DNA of 64,000 nt from Telmatactis stephensoni (lineage: Eukaryota > Cnidaria > Anthozoa > Actiniaria > Isophelliidae). The stretch lies in the NCBI GenBank assembly GCA_029948255.1, contig JALIZF010001508.1, positions 248,001 through 312,000 of the forward strand, in the 5' to 3' direction. Made by a program: the position numbers and the translations under genes. This document shows positions 11,111 through 22,387 of this stretch, in pieces. How positions within the stretch are numbered: position 1 is the stretch's first letter; the number at the start of each line of letters is the position of its first letter. The notes below the pieces were generated by a model, which saw nothing but the letters and a program-made list of their open reading frames with translations, had not been told where the DNA came from and searched no databases.

Positions 11111-12378
11111 CAATTATTGAGTGAAATATTCTAGACCTCAACTTGAGCTGTAATTGCATAGAGAGACGGAAATAAATTTTAGATAAAAAGAGAAGTTCAT
11201 TTCAAAATTGGCTAACTATCCGATTACACGTGTTAGAACTAGCTTTTCGAAGTTTTTTTACTAAACTTAATTATTTGGCAGTTTTACCAAAGAAATAGTA
11301 TTTCAACAACCATAAATTGTAAATGAAAAATACATCATCTAATAGGTGCAAGTGAGACTTTTTGACATCACATTTTTTTCTATCGTGCATGCCCTTTAAT
11401 TTACGTCAGTTGAAACGTTTTTCTTCAGTTGTTGTCTTTCAAAGCATAAAAGTCCTTTTCGTTTAAATTTTGCAGACGACTCTTAACTTTGAAGGGACTG
11501 TTAAGCAGTTCTACCGAAGGCATCTTTAAGTAGCCTGACATGCATAATCTTCAGTGACTCAGTGATACGGGGAACGTTTTTGAAGCTACAAATCCATCAA
11601 CAGGGTCCAACAGCCTTAATGTTCGTCGAGTTCTTCGTCTTTCAAGCAGTTTTTGAGACGACACAGGTTATGAAAAAAAAAAAAAAAAAAAAAAAAATTC
11701 AAACGTACGATTTCTTCGCGCAAGAACGTTGAGGTTCATACAGATGAATGGCCGTGAAAATCTTCAAATTTTTATGTTTTAAGAAATATACTTGTAAGTT
11801 TTGGGTGTAAAGACTGCAAGGAAACCCGTGACTTTTACCGCCATGTTGAGGCTATGCTACGCCACCGTGACGTCACATCGCAGACATCACTGTACCACGG
11901 TTTTCCCTTGGACACGCGCCCTCGACCCTCCTCCTCCTCCTCCTCCTCCTTCTTCTCCTTCTTCGGGTTTAGCCCACCTTCTTTTTGACGAAGATTCTTG
12001 TGGTTCATGTTAAGCGTCAAAATATTCGGATTGTATTACAATCTGAGTTACCTGCGGGATGAAGCTGGGTGTTTGGACTTGTTCTCAGTGAAGGCAAATT
12101 TACGGTAGAACCAGCTAACTCGAACCAGGAGAAGCACGATTTTGTTCGAGATAGCGGGGTTTCGAGATAACCGATAGTATTTGAATGAAAAAAAGACTCA
12201 AGGGAAATGGGTTTGTGTTCGAGATAGGGGGGTTCGAGATAATCGATAGTATTTGAATGAAAAAAAGACTCAAGGGAAATGGGATTTTGTTAGAGATGGC
12301 GAGGTTTTCAATTTAAAAGGATTCGAGTTTTCAATTGTACACTCAGTATCTAAGGTCGCGTGACAAACTTGTGAATTG
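11111..12378. other. intergenic with poly(A) run and simple repeats
   Basis: No supported gene. It contains a run of about 25 A at 11671-11696, a CTC/TCC-rich patch at 11930-11960 and a local tandem duplication at 12140-12290. Confidence 0.5.
12140..12300. repeat. tandem duplication of about 80 bp
   Basis: The block from TTCGAGATAACCGATAGT through GACTCAAGGGAAATGGG is repeated immediately with two or three changes (TTCGAGATAATCGATAGT onwards). The sequence before it, with GGTAGAACCAGC, resembles the end of a DNA transposon. Confidence 0.7.
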
Positions 12379-12452
12379 AGGGTGTTTTTCATTTAGTGGA
12401 ACCAACCGACCAGAACGGCCAGTTCTTAAATGGTACATGTCAATTCCTAGAG
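12379..12452 (+). mobile_element. half copy of the 2581-2724 MITE
   Basis: It matches the left arm of the 2581-2724 foldback (CATTTAGTGGAACCAACC, then GGCCAGTTCTTAAATGGTAC) but lacks the mirrored right arm. Confidence 0.7.
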
Positions 12453-12534
12453 CTTAAAAATGGCAAAAATGATAACCCGCTACAACGAGTTCTATCAACC
12501 CGCTAGAGCCAGTTGAAAACCTCATCGAGTTTCT

Positions 12535-12650
12535 AAGTATATACTTGCCGACGAACTGGCTACAGCCCGTTGGTCAACCCGCTACAACGGGTTTAGCTGT
12601 AGCGGGTTGACCAACCGGCTGTAGCCAGTTCGTCGCCAAGTATATACTTA
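12535..12650. repeat. palindrome with ACCCGCTACA words
   Basis: The arms are built from variants of TATATACTTG..CGACGAACTGGCTACAG..GTTGGTCAACCCGCTACA and their complements, with centre near 12595. Upstream, 12475-12510 holds extra single copies of the same word. This suggests an element whose interior repeats a short word. Confidence 0.65.
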
Positions 12651-13849
12651 ACTAGACGCACACGTGCGTTCACTCGTGCCCCGGGAGCCCCCTTTAGGAG
12701 AAGCTCCAATGACCGGCCCCGTTCGTACTCTTCTCCTAGCCGTTTCACGCATTCTACACCATTCCGGGAAATAGTTAACCGTAACATAAAGACCTTTTTT
12801 GAATCGGCTAACTTAAACTAAAGAATATCTGATTAATCAATTTGTCTGTCAGCAGCTATTATTATCATGCATGAATATTGTATATCTCCGACATGCAAAA
12901 ATATTACTTGCGAATATACCAGTTTATTCAACTTTATATTTCACTATGTATCTCAATTGTTTGCTGTAAAGACTTCTACAACGGCGTTTTTGACACAATA
13001 ACAAATCGTGTATTTTTTCGTTCATGTTTCGGATGTTTTGTATATGAATAAAAGACGTTACGTGACCAAAAGCGCAATACAAGGTCAAGTTCCATGCAAT
13101 GGTCTGCTTCAGAATTCCGTTACTAAAACTCAGTACAAAAACCTCTCAAGATCTCTTGAATGCTTGAATGAGGAATATAATTGACTTGCTTCTGTGTATG
13201 TTCGTTTAGCAACATGTAGGATGAGAAATTCATAGATTTCCAGCTCATAGGAAATAGTTTTTATCGCGAGGGCCTCCTTTCAAGTACTCCATTTAGAGTT
13301 CGATATTTGGTCAAAGTATTGGAGATCAAGTTCAAAATAACAGCCCATTCTGAAGCTCTTATAAGTATATAGGTATATCTCGAGTTAAAAGCTCCACTTT
13401 CCATTGTTCTACTCCTGGAACAGCCTGTCTCTGAAAGCTATTTTCTTTGAAGTCAGCCATCTTGCATTCCTAAAGTTCCTGGCTTGCCTTCACTACGAAG
13501 AGTTTGCACGCGCTCAAAGGTGACGAATGAAGGGCATTGTTTCTTACACTCTTAACCAATCGGAGGTGTAACACGTGACCGATTGCGCAAGAAAGGCCTC
13601 TTCTGGCGGCAACGACAGGAAAGAAAAAAACATTTGCAGTTTATAACTCGTTCCCGGCCTAAAGGCCTGGGCACGAGTAATAACAAAGGACGTTGTAGTT
13701 AGATGACAACACAAATATTTATAATTAAGTTTAAATAATAATAACTGCATGACGTCTAGGAAAAGCTAAGTAACCTTATGGTTTTAGATGCAAACAATCG
13801 TTACAACAAACAAAAGACTGGAAACACAATCAATTTGATTTTGAATACA
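12651..13849. other. intergenic, no gene seen
   Basis: No frame with convincing coding character and no strong repeat. A short word with ACTCGTTCCCGGCCTAAAGG occurs near 13645. Confidence 0.4.
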
Positions 13850-13985
13850 CGGTTTCATGGCAGCCATGTTTGTGGGCAAGTACAATAGAAAGGTTTTGAA
13901 TTAGAAAATATTCCATTTTTCTTGGGAAAAAAGCTCTATTATTTTGACCACAAACATGGCTGCCGTGAAATCCCTCTATAGATGA
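13850..13985. mobile_element. short MITE, copy 1
   Basis: The ends mirror each other: GGCAGCCATGTTTGTGG on the left and CCACAAACATGGCTGCC on the right. The interior AAGTACAATAGAAAG and AAAAAGCTCTA is shared with a second copy at 51231-51373. No coding capacity. Confidence 0.8.
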
Positions 13986-14033
13986 GATTAGCTAATGATC
14001 ACTAAAACTATGTCAAGCATCTAATATCTAAAT

Positions 14034-14114
14034 CACAGGTAGCCCAAGCTGTGCATTTGTATATGAAATCTATGAGATTTCATATACAAATATACAGCCT
14101 GGGCTACCTGTGTC
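14034..14114. repeat. hairpin of about 80 bp
   Basis: ACAGGTAGCCCAAGCTGT..ATTTGTATATGAAATC is mirrored by GATTTCATATACAAAT..ACAGCCTGGGCTACCTGT with almost no loop. Confidence 0.7.
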
Positions 14115-14134
14115 TAAATTGCTCTAAAAGTCAG

Positions 14135-14222
14135 TGTACATAAACGCCGGAGCTGGGACTGGAACCCCGGACCACAGCGGTGAGAGGCGAGTGACTTAAC
14201 AACTACACCACCCATGCATGCC
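14135..14222 (-). mobile_element. SINE head fragment (family 2)
   Basis: Read on the minus strand it has an A box (GGTGTAGTTGTTAAGTCACT) and a B box (GGGGTTCCAGTCCC), plus CTCTCACCGCTGTGGTCC. This matches the head of the SINE at 41435. Only the tRNA-like part is present. Confidence 0.6.
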
Positions 14223-14227
14223 ACCCC

Positions 14228-14397
14228 TTAGGGCCGGTTCACACTAGCAACATAAGCATAAGCGCAAGCAACATACGCAGACTCAGTACTGCATTTATCA
14301 CCGAGGTGTGAGAAAAAGACAAGCACCGCTAATGAGCAGTACACTACTGAGCTGCGTATTTGTCTTATGCTTATGCGGTGTGTGAACCGCCCTTTAC
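14228..14397. mobile_element. foldback element with CATAAGC core words
   Basis: The left end GGGCCGGTTCACACTAGC is mirrored by GTGTGAACCGCCC. The interior repeats ACATAAGCATAAGCGCAAGC-type words. A relative with the same terminus and core word lies at 61630-61792. Confidence 0.7.
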
Positions 14398-14545
14398 CAA
14401 TTGGTAATTTAGTTTTGAACTCACAACGCAAAGAACGTTGGATGTGAATGGTCAACCACAACTGTAACTCCTTCATACACCTATTCCAGAAAATGATGTC
14501 AGGTAAACGGCCTCATGCGATCATCCCTACGTAACTCACAACGCC

Positions 14546-14659
14546 GAAAGGATGGCACAGTTGGTTAGTGCGCGGCTTTCGGTGCGAGAGGTCCAGAGTT
14601 CGATCCCCAATGACCTCACATCCTTGTTTCGACTTCTTTCCTTTCCGTGTAGCTTGAAG

Positions 14660-14691
<32 letters not shown>

Positions 14692-14805
14692 TGGAGAGAG
14701 GGGGGTAGAATGAGCGCACCGTCGGCTTCCTGGGAGACCAGCTTATAGCTTTGCTTCTAGCTGAAGGAACTTCCGACGTTAAATATAGTGCTTTACCTTT
14801 ATCGG
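14546..14805 (+). mobile_element. tRNA-derived SINE, copy 2
   Basis: A box TGGCACAGTTGGTTAGTGCG and B box GAGTTCGATCCCC are well preserved. The body has GAGCGCACCGTC, CCTGGGAGACCAGC and the 3' end GTTAAATATAGTGCTTTACC. It matches the copy at 2724-2945. Confidence 0.8.
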
Positions 14806-15116
14806 CAGACTAAAACTCTTTTTCTGTCTAAGCCCCTATATAGGGACATCACTTTTCTTAGCAAGCACTAGCAGTAGTTTTTTAGCAAAACATTTTAGCG
14901 AAAACGAAAACGTTTCCATGTGGATGGGGCCTCAATCTCACTTAGCTTGATTCAATGTCCACTCAATACATGAAAGAAAGCTCATCTCAAACAGAAATCG
15001 TATTTCCTAGAGGATTAAGTGAGTGAACATTGCAACAAACACTAATGAAAAACGTCTGGGCATGCTCGAAGTCAGGTCTTCGTGCTTTTGGAAACTTGTG
15101 CAAATTTTGCTTTTAA

Positions 15117-15345
15117 GGTGTTACACGGGTCGATTCGCAACAACGATTTTCCGCGCAACAAATGTTGCCCGTAAAGTTTATGCCGTGGAAAATACAAAAC
15201 GCAACTATTTTTAGCAATATTTTTGCTTAGTGAACAAGTTGCAAATGTTCGATATGAATTTTAAAAACTTTTAAGGCAAAATTATTAATTTGTCAAGTGT
15301 TGCGCGGAAAATCGTTGTTGCATATCGATCCGTGTAACATCACCC
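15117..15345. mobile_element. TTAA-bounded foldback, 229 bp
   Basis: TTAA at 15113-15116 and 15346-15349 flanks termini GGTGTTACACGGGTCGAT and ATCGATCCGTGTAACATCACCC. The arms continue with CAACAACGATTTTCCGCGCAACA and its complement. The start GGTG resembles the giant palindrome at 23447. Confidence 0.8.
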
Positions 15346-15828
15346 TTAAGCTTGCCTTCAACAATGGTTTTCACAAAATGTCAAAACTTAGGCCATGATT
15401 CTTGGAACTTTGGGCCAGTATTCACATAATGTCTTTATTATTGCAATTTAATATATAATCATCGATGAATTATCTATTTTTCTCTGTTTTGAAAGATAAC
15501 GTTATTTCACATGTGAAGATAACACTATTGCCATAGCTACGTTTTTCGGGACGGCACATTCTAGTTCATCCTTGATTATATATTAAACAGAATATTACAT
15601 GTGCGCTTGTAGATGTGAATTTCAACTTCTCGTGTTGATAATCTCTTCGCTGCGCTCACTCGTGAGAGATCTCACCAACACTCGAAGATAAAATCCGTAT
15701 CTCCGCGCACCCGTGTAATATCCTCTACATCTATGCGCAGACGTTTCTCACCAGTGTCAGCGTTACCTACTCCTTGTCTCCCAAGTCCCCTTCCATAGCA
15801 GCGTCAGCTACGCTTGCTAGTACGTAAC

Positions 15829-18800
15829 CTACTGACTAAAGGTAAATATGACACGAAATTCGGCCTGTAAAATATCATGCTGACCTATTTGCTGATAACA
15901 GAGGGGTTTACCAAATAAGCAGTCCATAACCAGATGTTCGCAGTTATTGGTAGTCACTCGGTATTGGCCAGGTGGTTCAGCCAGCCTTTCGTCAACTTTG
16001 GCTCTGATTTGATTGGGATCCAGCTTGTGCCTTTCCAGTTCAAGTGGAAATACCCTAATGTTGGCCTGAAACAAATACAATGATGCATTCTGAGTGATTT
16101 TCCTCCCTATCTTAAGAACTAATGGGGAGTTTGCAAAAGGGAGTTAGTAAAAACTGAAATTTTGAAGTAATTTGATGAAATTGCTCTTTTTCTAAAGAAA
16201 TATTCGATGTAGGGCAAGCTGTTGCCCAAGCAGCAACCCATAACTTCGTTGCTATTCATAGAAACTACTTCAAAAGTTTGGTGTGCTCTTTTCAAATATT
16301 ACATTTTTGTTTTTGTTGGATTACCATTGAAATATTTGCGTCGCACCTGTAAACTCCTCATTAAATCCATCATAAGTTAAACGAGAAGACAAAGAAATGT
16401 GAATTTATACCTCATTGAGGCATGTTTAAAGCCATACACGACAGTGAAAACGGCACCGCACGGTCATGGCACAATTACGGCAGAAATTTCGAATGTTTTT
16501 ATTGACAACACGGAACTGACACGGTCACGGCACGGCCCGTTTCATACTCATACGAAATCGGGAATATATATAATTGCATAATATGCGATTTAAATGATAT
16601 ATATAACAAAATAATATATGCAAAAAAACTCCTTATGTATATAATAATTTTTTTTAAATTAATCTTATACACATAACGGAATTGATTAGTTGCTTAAGTT
16701 CCGTTATGTATTATAGTATAAATAGTAATTTTAAGCAAATGATTTTATACTACACATAACAGAACGTGAGCAACAAATCAATTGCTTAAATTCTGTTATG
16801 TATTTATAGTACTAATAGTTATTTTAACTTTTAATATTTAATAACATATAACGGAATTTAAGCAACTAATCAATTCACCGATTTATTCAAAACATTGAGA
16901 ATACTATTTCCAATTAAAGTGAGTGAGTGAGTGAGTGAGTGAGTGAGTGAGTGACTCATTTGCATATTCGAGCCCTCACTATAACTCGTGGATTTGCAAT
17001 CCACGAGTTAAAAAGAAAAAAGACTCCTCTTTAGCACTGTAAACAAGGCAATGACTCCCTCCCAGAAAAAAATTAAATAAATGAAAATTGTAAAATAGCC
17101 CCCATCACTAAAACTGCACCTCCCCCCCTCCCCTCCTTCACAGGTTATAAACAACCAAGCTAGTGAAGGAAGGGACATGTATAAACAATCACATATTAAA
17201 CAAACTCTTGACTTGGGTATTATTAAGACTGGAAATTAAATTGGAAATACTTACATTTCTACTTTGTAGCTCCTTGTAGGAGTAGGTGTTGATCTGTGGT
17301 TTTGCCAAGGTTCCAAAGGGCTTTCCCCCCAGAATCAATGCCGGCCGTACCTCAGCAAACTCTGACCATGGTATAGAATTGTACTCAAAAACTTCAATTT
17401 CATCATTACATTTTGAGAGTACCAAGGCAAAGTGTTTATAGGGACCATACCAGCCATCTAATACTAACAGAGCAAACTCTGAGATGTTTGTGTGGTCCTG
17501 AATAGGAACATCGATGATTTTGTCTCGATGTTTCAGCAGTTCCTCTTTTAACTCATCATTTACATGTATCTAAGGGAATGAAATAAATGAAAAATGAATG
17601 AAAGATTAAGAAAGAGAGAGAGAATGAATGAATGAATCACCTTTCTTTTAATAAGTTTGATTGCAACGATTGAGACGCTAGTCAGTGGTATTAGACGTAG
17701 GTTCTAAAAAATATGAACATATAAATTAAATCAGTATATATAATATGGTAGCTAAAAATATACAAAACTTACCAAATCGTTGACAGACTACAGAAACGAG
17801 TAATAATAATAAATAACTATATTTAAAGAAGGTTTAAAAACATTTACAAAATGCACCAGTCTTCCACTGGGCACCGCTGGTATGCCAAACTGAATACACT
17901 ACTGACACTACAAACGATCAAATAAACTAAATGAATACACTACTGACACTACAAACGATCAAATAGACTAAATGAATACACTACTGACACTACAAACGAT
18001 CAAATAGACTAAATGAATACACTACTGACACTACAAACGATCAAATAGACTAAATGAATACACTAGAGTGATTTTCATCGGACTGTGAAACAATTACTAA
18101 TAGTCAGTGTTTAATAGTGTCTAATAGTTGTATTGCAACAAAAGAAAACAATGGGTGCAGAGTCTACTAGTGTCTATTAGCTTAGTAACTATTTCACAGT
18201 CCGGTGAAAATCACTCTACTGACACTACAAACGATCAAATAGACTAAATGAATACACAAGGGACGTTAAACAAACACAAACAGGACTTCACCAACAATGA
18301 TAAATATTTCCTACAATGGTTGTTCCTTAAATTACAAACTTCTTTACGAGAATACTGACAATAAAGTTAAAAATTGAAAAATATATAAGAAATATATTAT
18401 AATTTATTAGTATATATTAAAGAAATAGATAAAATACTACTTCAGAAACTTGAGAAGTTGATTTAAAATCAATCAGTAGCAATAATTTGGGATAGAGAGA
18501 GAAAAAGAGACAAGAGAAATAAGAAGAAAGAAAGAAAGAAAGAATGAATGAATACATGAATGTGAAGGCCGGTACACACAAGGGAGCTTCCTCCCGCAAC
18601 ATGCTCCTGCAACATGCTCCCGCAACATGCTCCCGCAACATGCTCCTGCAACATGCTCCTGCAACATGCTCCCGCAACATGCTCCTGCAACATGCTCCTG
18701 CAACATGCTCCTGCAACATGCTCCTGCAACATGCTCCTGCAACATGCTCCTGGTTTATTTTGCACAAGCAGTACACACAAGGGAGCATGCTGTGCAGGAA

Positions 18801-21345
18801 CTTTTGCGTGTAGCAATTTGCTCTCAGAGCTGGTTGGTGCAAACAAGGGAGCATGTTGTGGGAGCATGTTGTGGGAGCTTTAAGCTCCCTCTTTATACTG
18901 GCCTTGTATATACTTATTTCAAAGAACGTTGTCGCACTTCAGAGCAACTGGCGATAAGCCAAGACCGAAATGAATGCTGGTTTTATGATAGTAACGTATA
19001 CAAATCAGACTTGTTCTGTAGAACTAAATACAAATGTGAGCATTTTCACTTGGCTGCTTGTTAGTAGATAGCACTCCATGCATTCTATTGAAAACAAGTC
19101 CGATTTTAAATACATTACCAGCAACAAACCAGCATTCATTTCGGTCTTGGCTTGACGCTTGTTGCCCTGAACTGTGACAACGTTTTTTGAAATAATTAAG
19201 TGTAAAAAGGAGCAAAACAAATCAAGCTTTATATAGTGATGCTCAGAGTGAAACCATAGAAAAATTACATTGTGAAAATGCTATAATATGTATATACCTC
19301 TGGTTCATTTTTTCCCCTTCCTTCTTTCTTCTTTCTTTCTAGATATTTTAGAAAAAAAAGGTTAAAGCCGTTTCCAATCAAGGTCCTGGCTAAATGAGGA
19401 AATGCTTCCAGATAATTTTTCTGTTTCATTGTTGCCTGGGTGTCTAAACTGTACGGACAGATTTGTGACGATCAAATTAAATATACATTGTATATAAACA
19501 AAATTTCAAAACATTCCACATCAGGTTTTCATTCTCTTGTCACACACAGACAACACTGAATTATAAAAGTCCTTGCCAAAAACAAAAATCATGGAATTCC
19601 TGATTGGGATTTCAAGGTTTTTTTGAGCAAGCCTACTTAATAACACCAGAAAATCCTGCAGTGTTAAAAGCAAGTGAACTGTGTGAGCAGTAGGTTGCAC
19701 AGGTCAGTAGATGTGAAAATTTGAGCATTACTAGCTAGATTTCTAGCTTAAACAAATATATACATATTGTTAAGAAACCATTTGGGGATTCTTTCATATC
19801 TCCAAAGTTTGGGAAGAAATGAAATGACACTTTTATGAGAATTGAAATCTTACTTGATTATGTGAAGCGGATCTCAATACCAATATGGGAATTCCATGAG
19901 TACAAAAAGGCATACCATTTATCACACAGAAAAATATCATTTTGAGAATAGTGACAGAAATCTTTTATAATAGAAACAATTTTTTAAAGAAATTATCATT
20001 CATAACTCAAGATTTTGCTTCATCAGCCTTGCATTTTTAATAACCAAGCTTTCGAGCAACTTGCTCTTTATCAGGGTAGACGGTTGTGACAAAATACAAG
20101 AAATCACCCAAGTAAATACACTGCACGCGCTTCTAAGACGTTAAACACAATCCGCGCGCTGTATAAGTAAAATTGCACGTGCTTTAATTATAATCAGTAA
20201 ACAAGCTGCGGTATGGCACTCCTGTTTGATGAATCTTTTCAACCCGGTATTTTGGTTTTGAAAGAATTTGGCGCAACGTCTGATTAGGCTTCATGTATGT
20301 CTTGATGTTGTAAGATGACAATATGCGCGAAATTCTCTCAGTGACACTCATTCAGTGGCAAATTGCTAAGCATGGATCAAACGTATTATTTAACAGAGAC
20401 AGTTGAAGGACTTTACCAGATAGTTATCGCAGCTTGTTCACTGATTGTAATTAAAGCACGTGCAATTTTACTTATACAGCGCGCGGATTGTGTTTAACGT
20501 CTTAGAAGCGCACGCAGTGTATTTACTTGCGTGATTTCTTGTATTTTGTCACAACCGTCTACCCTGATGAAGAGCAAGTTGCTCGAAAGCTTGGTTATTA
20601 AAAATGCAAGGCTGATGAAGCAAAATCTTGAGTTATGAATCTTAACATGGCCTACAAACATTTACTGAAATTATCATAAACATTAAAATGATATTATGTC
20701 AATACATAATACTAACTATATAATGTATAGCCTGCATGGTGAAGAAGGGCAAATACAAGGCATGATTAAATGCCCACCTAGTCTCCTTCGCAGCCATTAT
20801 TAGTCTAGCTCCCATTCCCCTGCGATCCACTGAGTGGACCACAGCTAGGGGAATTATGGGAGCTAGACTAATAATGGCTGCGAAGGAGACTAATGCCCAC
20901 CTCAAGCAGCACATTTTCAATGCCTCCTGATCTGCTTACATTGTTCATGCTTTCAGATTGACATTAAAGCAACAGAAGCAGAATGCAAGCATAAGAAAAT
21001 GGAATCAATCAGATTCTTCTGTTTCTGCTTCTATCATGCTTGTGCACCACTCCCATCTCCATTGTTTGATTTTCACAATGATGGAAAACCATCTTATGCT
21101 TCCTGTCTGCTTCTAGCTGCTTGTAAAACTAGGCTTTATATAATCAAAGTGCATAACATGAATATCATCACAGGATTTCACACCTCATCTTTGCACCACA
21201 TACTACCCAAAATCATTCAGAAAGAATGATACTATGTACTTTAAACTCACCTTGATCACTGTACATGTATGTCTCCTCTTTGTTTCCTTCTGCAGGCCCT
21301 TTAAGGCCCTTTACATTGCTCTGTGATTCTTCATTAACTGATGAA
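15829..21345 (-). CDS. LRAT/NlpC-P60-like domain protein, four 3' exons
   Basis: Four exons chain with matching phases: 21251-21345 (out phase 1), 19298-19443 (in 1, out 0), 17255-17569 (in 0, out 0) and 15829-16065 (stop). Together they give about 263 aa. Donors include AAT|GTAAGTATT and acceptors TTTCAG|GCC. The third exon has YGPYKHFALVLSKC, carrying a candidate catalytic histidine. The last exon has VTTNNCEHLVMDCLFGK, whose NCEH motif is the nucleophile box of LRAT-type papain-fold enzymes. The family acts as acyltransferases or thiol hydrolases, and the substrate here is unknown. A basic stretch RKKKEGRGK precedes the domain. Upstream exons are unresolved (see 26934 and 28113). The second exon runs through a tandemly duplicated region whose other copy is broken. 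Confidence 0.72.
16430..16566. repeat. dispersed repeat rich in CACGGCACGGTC words
   Basis: It contains GGCACCGCACGGTCATGGCAC, AATTTCGAATGTTTTTAT and CCCGTTTCATACTCATACG. The same ordered words occur at 45380-45620, so this is a repeat family with a variable word-rich interior. Confidence 0.65.
16670..16882. repeat. tandem array of hairpins
   Basis: About two and a half units at roughly 85-90 bp spacing each contain ACATAACGGAATTGATTAG and its mirror TTAAGTTCCGTTATGT. Each unit can fold on itself and can also pair with the neighbouring units. Confidence 0.65.
16917..16955. repeat. GTGA microsatellite
   Basis: About nine tandem GTGA units in an intron of the LRAT-like gene. Confidence 0.9.
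17875..18255. repeat. 41-bp minisatellite interrupted by a MITE
   Basis: About five copies of a 41-bp unit, with words CTAAATGAATACACTACTG and ACACTACAAACGATCAAATA, lie in an LRAT-like gene intron. The copies are nearly identical. One copy is split by the insertion at 18066-18216. Confidence 0.9.
18066..18216. mobile_element. TA-type MITE, 151 bp
   Basis: Terminal inverted repeats GAGTGATTTTCATCGGACTG and CAGTCCGGTGAAAATCACTC are flanked by TA on both sides. The neighbouring minisatellite units show the uninterrupted target (CACTACTGAC), which proves the exact borders and the TA duplication. This is the signature of Tc1/mariner-group non-autonomous elements. Confidence 0.92.
18566..18901. 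mobile_element. foldback element with 13-bp minisatellite core
   Basis: The left end GGCCGGTACACACAAGGGAGC is mirrored loosely by GCTCCCTCTTTATACTGGCC. The core (18594-18752) is about twelve tandem CAACATGCTCCTG/CAACATGCTCCCG units. The reverse word GGGAGCATGTTGT appears in the right half. Several overlapping frames here encode only the 13-residue translation of this repeat and are not genes. Confidence 0.8.
19999..20641. mobile_element. foldback element, about 640 bp
   Basis: ATTCATAACTCAAGATTTTG on the left is mirrored by CAAAATCTTGAGTTATGAAT on the right. Arms of about 210 bp carry GAGCAACTTGCTC, CCGCGCGCTGTATAAG and GCACGTGCTTTAAT. The central 210 bp is not mirrored. It lies in copy A and I do not find it in copy B. 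Confidence 0.82.
20776..20897. mobile_element. MITE-like foldback (copy A)
   Basis: TAGTCTCCTTCGCAGCCATT..AGTCTAGCTCCCAT is mirrored by ATGGGAGCTAGACT..AATGGCTGCGAAGGAGACTA. An almost identical copy is at 25637-25757, inside copy B, so it predates the segmental duplication. Confidence 0.85.
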
Positions 21346-21380
21346 CTACAAATAAAACATAAGATATTTTAAAGTTGACA

Positions 21381-21684
21381 CTGACCTAAAATTAAAAAAT
21401 TGGATGTTTCGGTTTCGTCTGAAGCCTTCATCAGCAGATGTAAAATGTAAATGGAGTCCTTGTGCTACTGAACATTGCTTAAGACCCTATAAACGTTCAA
21501 ACGTTCGTTTTTGGAAGCTTGGCATTCTATTAAGAACAAGAAGTCTATTAACGAACATATTCACGTGCCGAACGTTTATAGGGTCTAAATAATGTTCAGT
21601 AGCACCAGTTACATTTTACATCTGCTGATAAGGTTTCAGACAAAACCGAAACGTCCAATTTTTAAATTTTAGGTCATGCAGTGT
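21381..21684. mobile_element. MITE-like foldback
   Basis: GACCTAAAATT..GGATGTTTCGGTTTCGTCTGA is mirrored by TCAGACAAAACCGAAACGTCC..AATTTTAGGTC. The inner arms include TTTACATCTGCTGA and ACCCTATAAACGTTC words. It lies just upstream (gene sense) of exon 21251-21345 of the LRAT-like gene. Confidence 0.8.
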
Positions 21685-22090
21685 CAACTTTTTTATTTTA
21701 TGTTTTAAATATGCCTGACTGCAACCCAAGTATTTTTGATGAACTACAATCCGCGCCAATTTCAATTGACACACTTTCAAAAAAATGGTAAAAATTCTAC
21801 ATTTATGAATTGTGACTTTTTCGCCCCCTAAACAATGTTGTCTACTGGTAAGATTCCAGGGTGGGAGACTTTTCTCACCTCAACATTGATTATTTCTTTA
21901 TTCGTATTTGCGCGCTTGCCTTTTCAAGGTTGCAAGTTCTCTGAATTTATATTTATTTCCTCACATGAGATAGATCAATCTTCTTTGATTTTACGCCTGT
22001 GTCCGCCTTTCGCTTTTGATCAATTTTGTTAAGAACTTTACTGCACTCGTGATTCCACTTGAGTTTTGAACATTTTATGACGTCAAGAGT

Positions 22091-22387
22091 GTGTCAATAA
22101 GAGGACAGACAACGCAAAACCATCTTCAATTTGTTAAATTTATGGAGTATGTTCATGTCCGACTTGGTCTTTCTAATCGTGTTTTTAGCTTTCTGGTTTG
22201 TAACAAAGTTTTCAATCTGTTCTTGACTGTTAGGAGCTGTGTTTTCATCTTGTTGGTTTTCATTTTGTATGTCCACTTCGAGCTCGTTTGTTGTTGATTC
22301 CTCCGATTCAAACTCGTCAGTGTAATATAATTTGCTCGGAGAATGGTCCTCTTCGTCGTCTTTGTTTATAAATTTCTCATTTATCAA
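22091..22387 (-). pseudogene. acidic protein fragment, possibly transposon-derived
   Basis: An open stretch of about 97 codons has an acidic N-terminal half (DDEED, FESEES, NENQQDENT) followed by NFVTNQKAKNTIRKTKSDMN. That second part recalls the N-terminal segment of DUF3504/Crypton-type tyrosine-recombinase-like proteins in cnidarians. There is no initiator ATG in frame and no flanking splice logic that I can defend. It could be an isolated exon or an old fragment. It sits between duplication copies A and B. Confidence 0.35.

Larger units (their letters stand above)
19213..21300. repeat. segmental duplication, copy A
   Basis: Blocks at 19213-19460, 19600-19800, 20690-20940 and 21000-21350 match, in the same order, blocks in 22739-26330. 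Copy A holds intact-looking exons (19298-19443 and 21251-21345). It lacks the giant palindrome found in copy B and also lacks the small exon at 23212-23277. Confidence 0.85.

Noticed and set aside
11801..12020. Frames with poly-Pro or poly-Glu
   Set aside because: Produced by a CTC-rich simple sequence. No splice or homology support.
18417..19064. Overlapping frames of 90-145 codons on both strands with CCRSMLQEHVAGA or APATCSRNMLLQH patterns
   Set aside because: They translate the 13-bp minisatellite in several frames and both orientations. There is no independent coding evidence.
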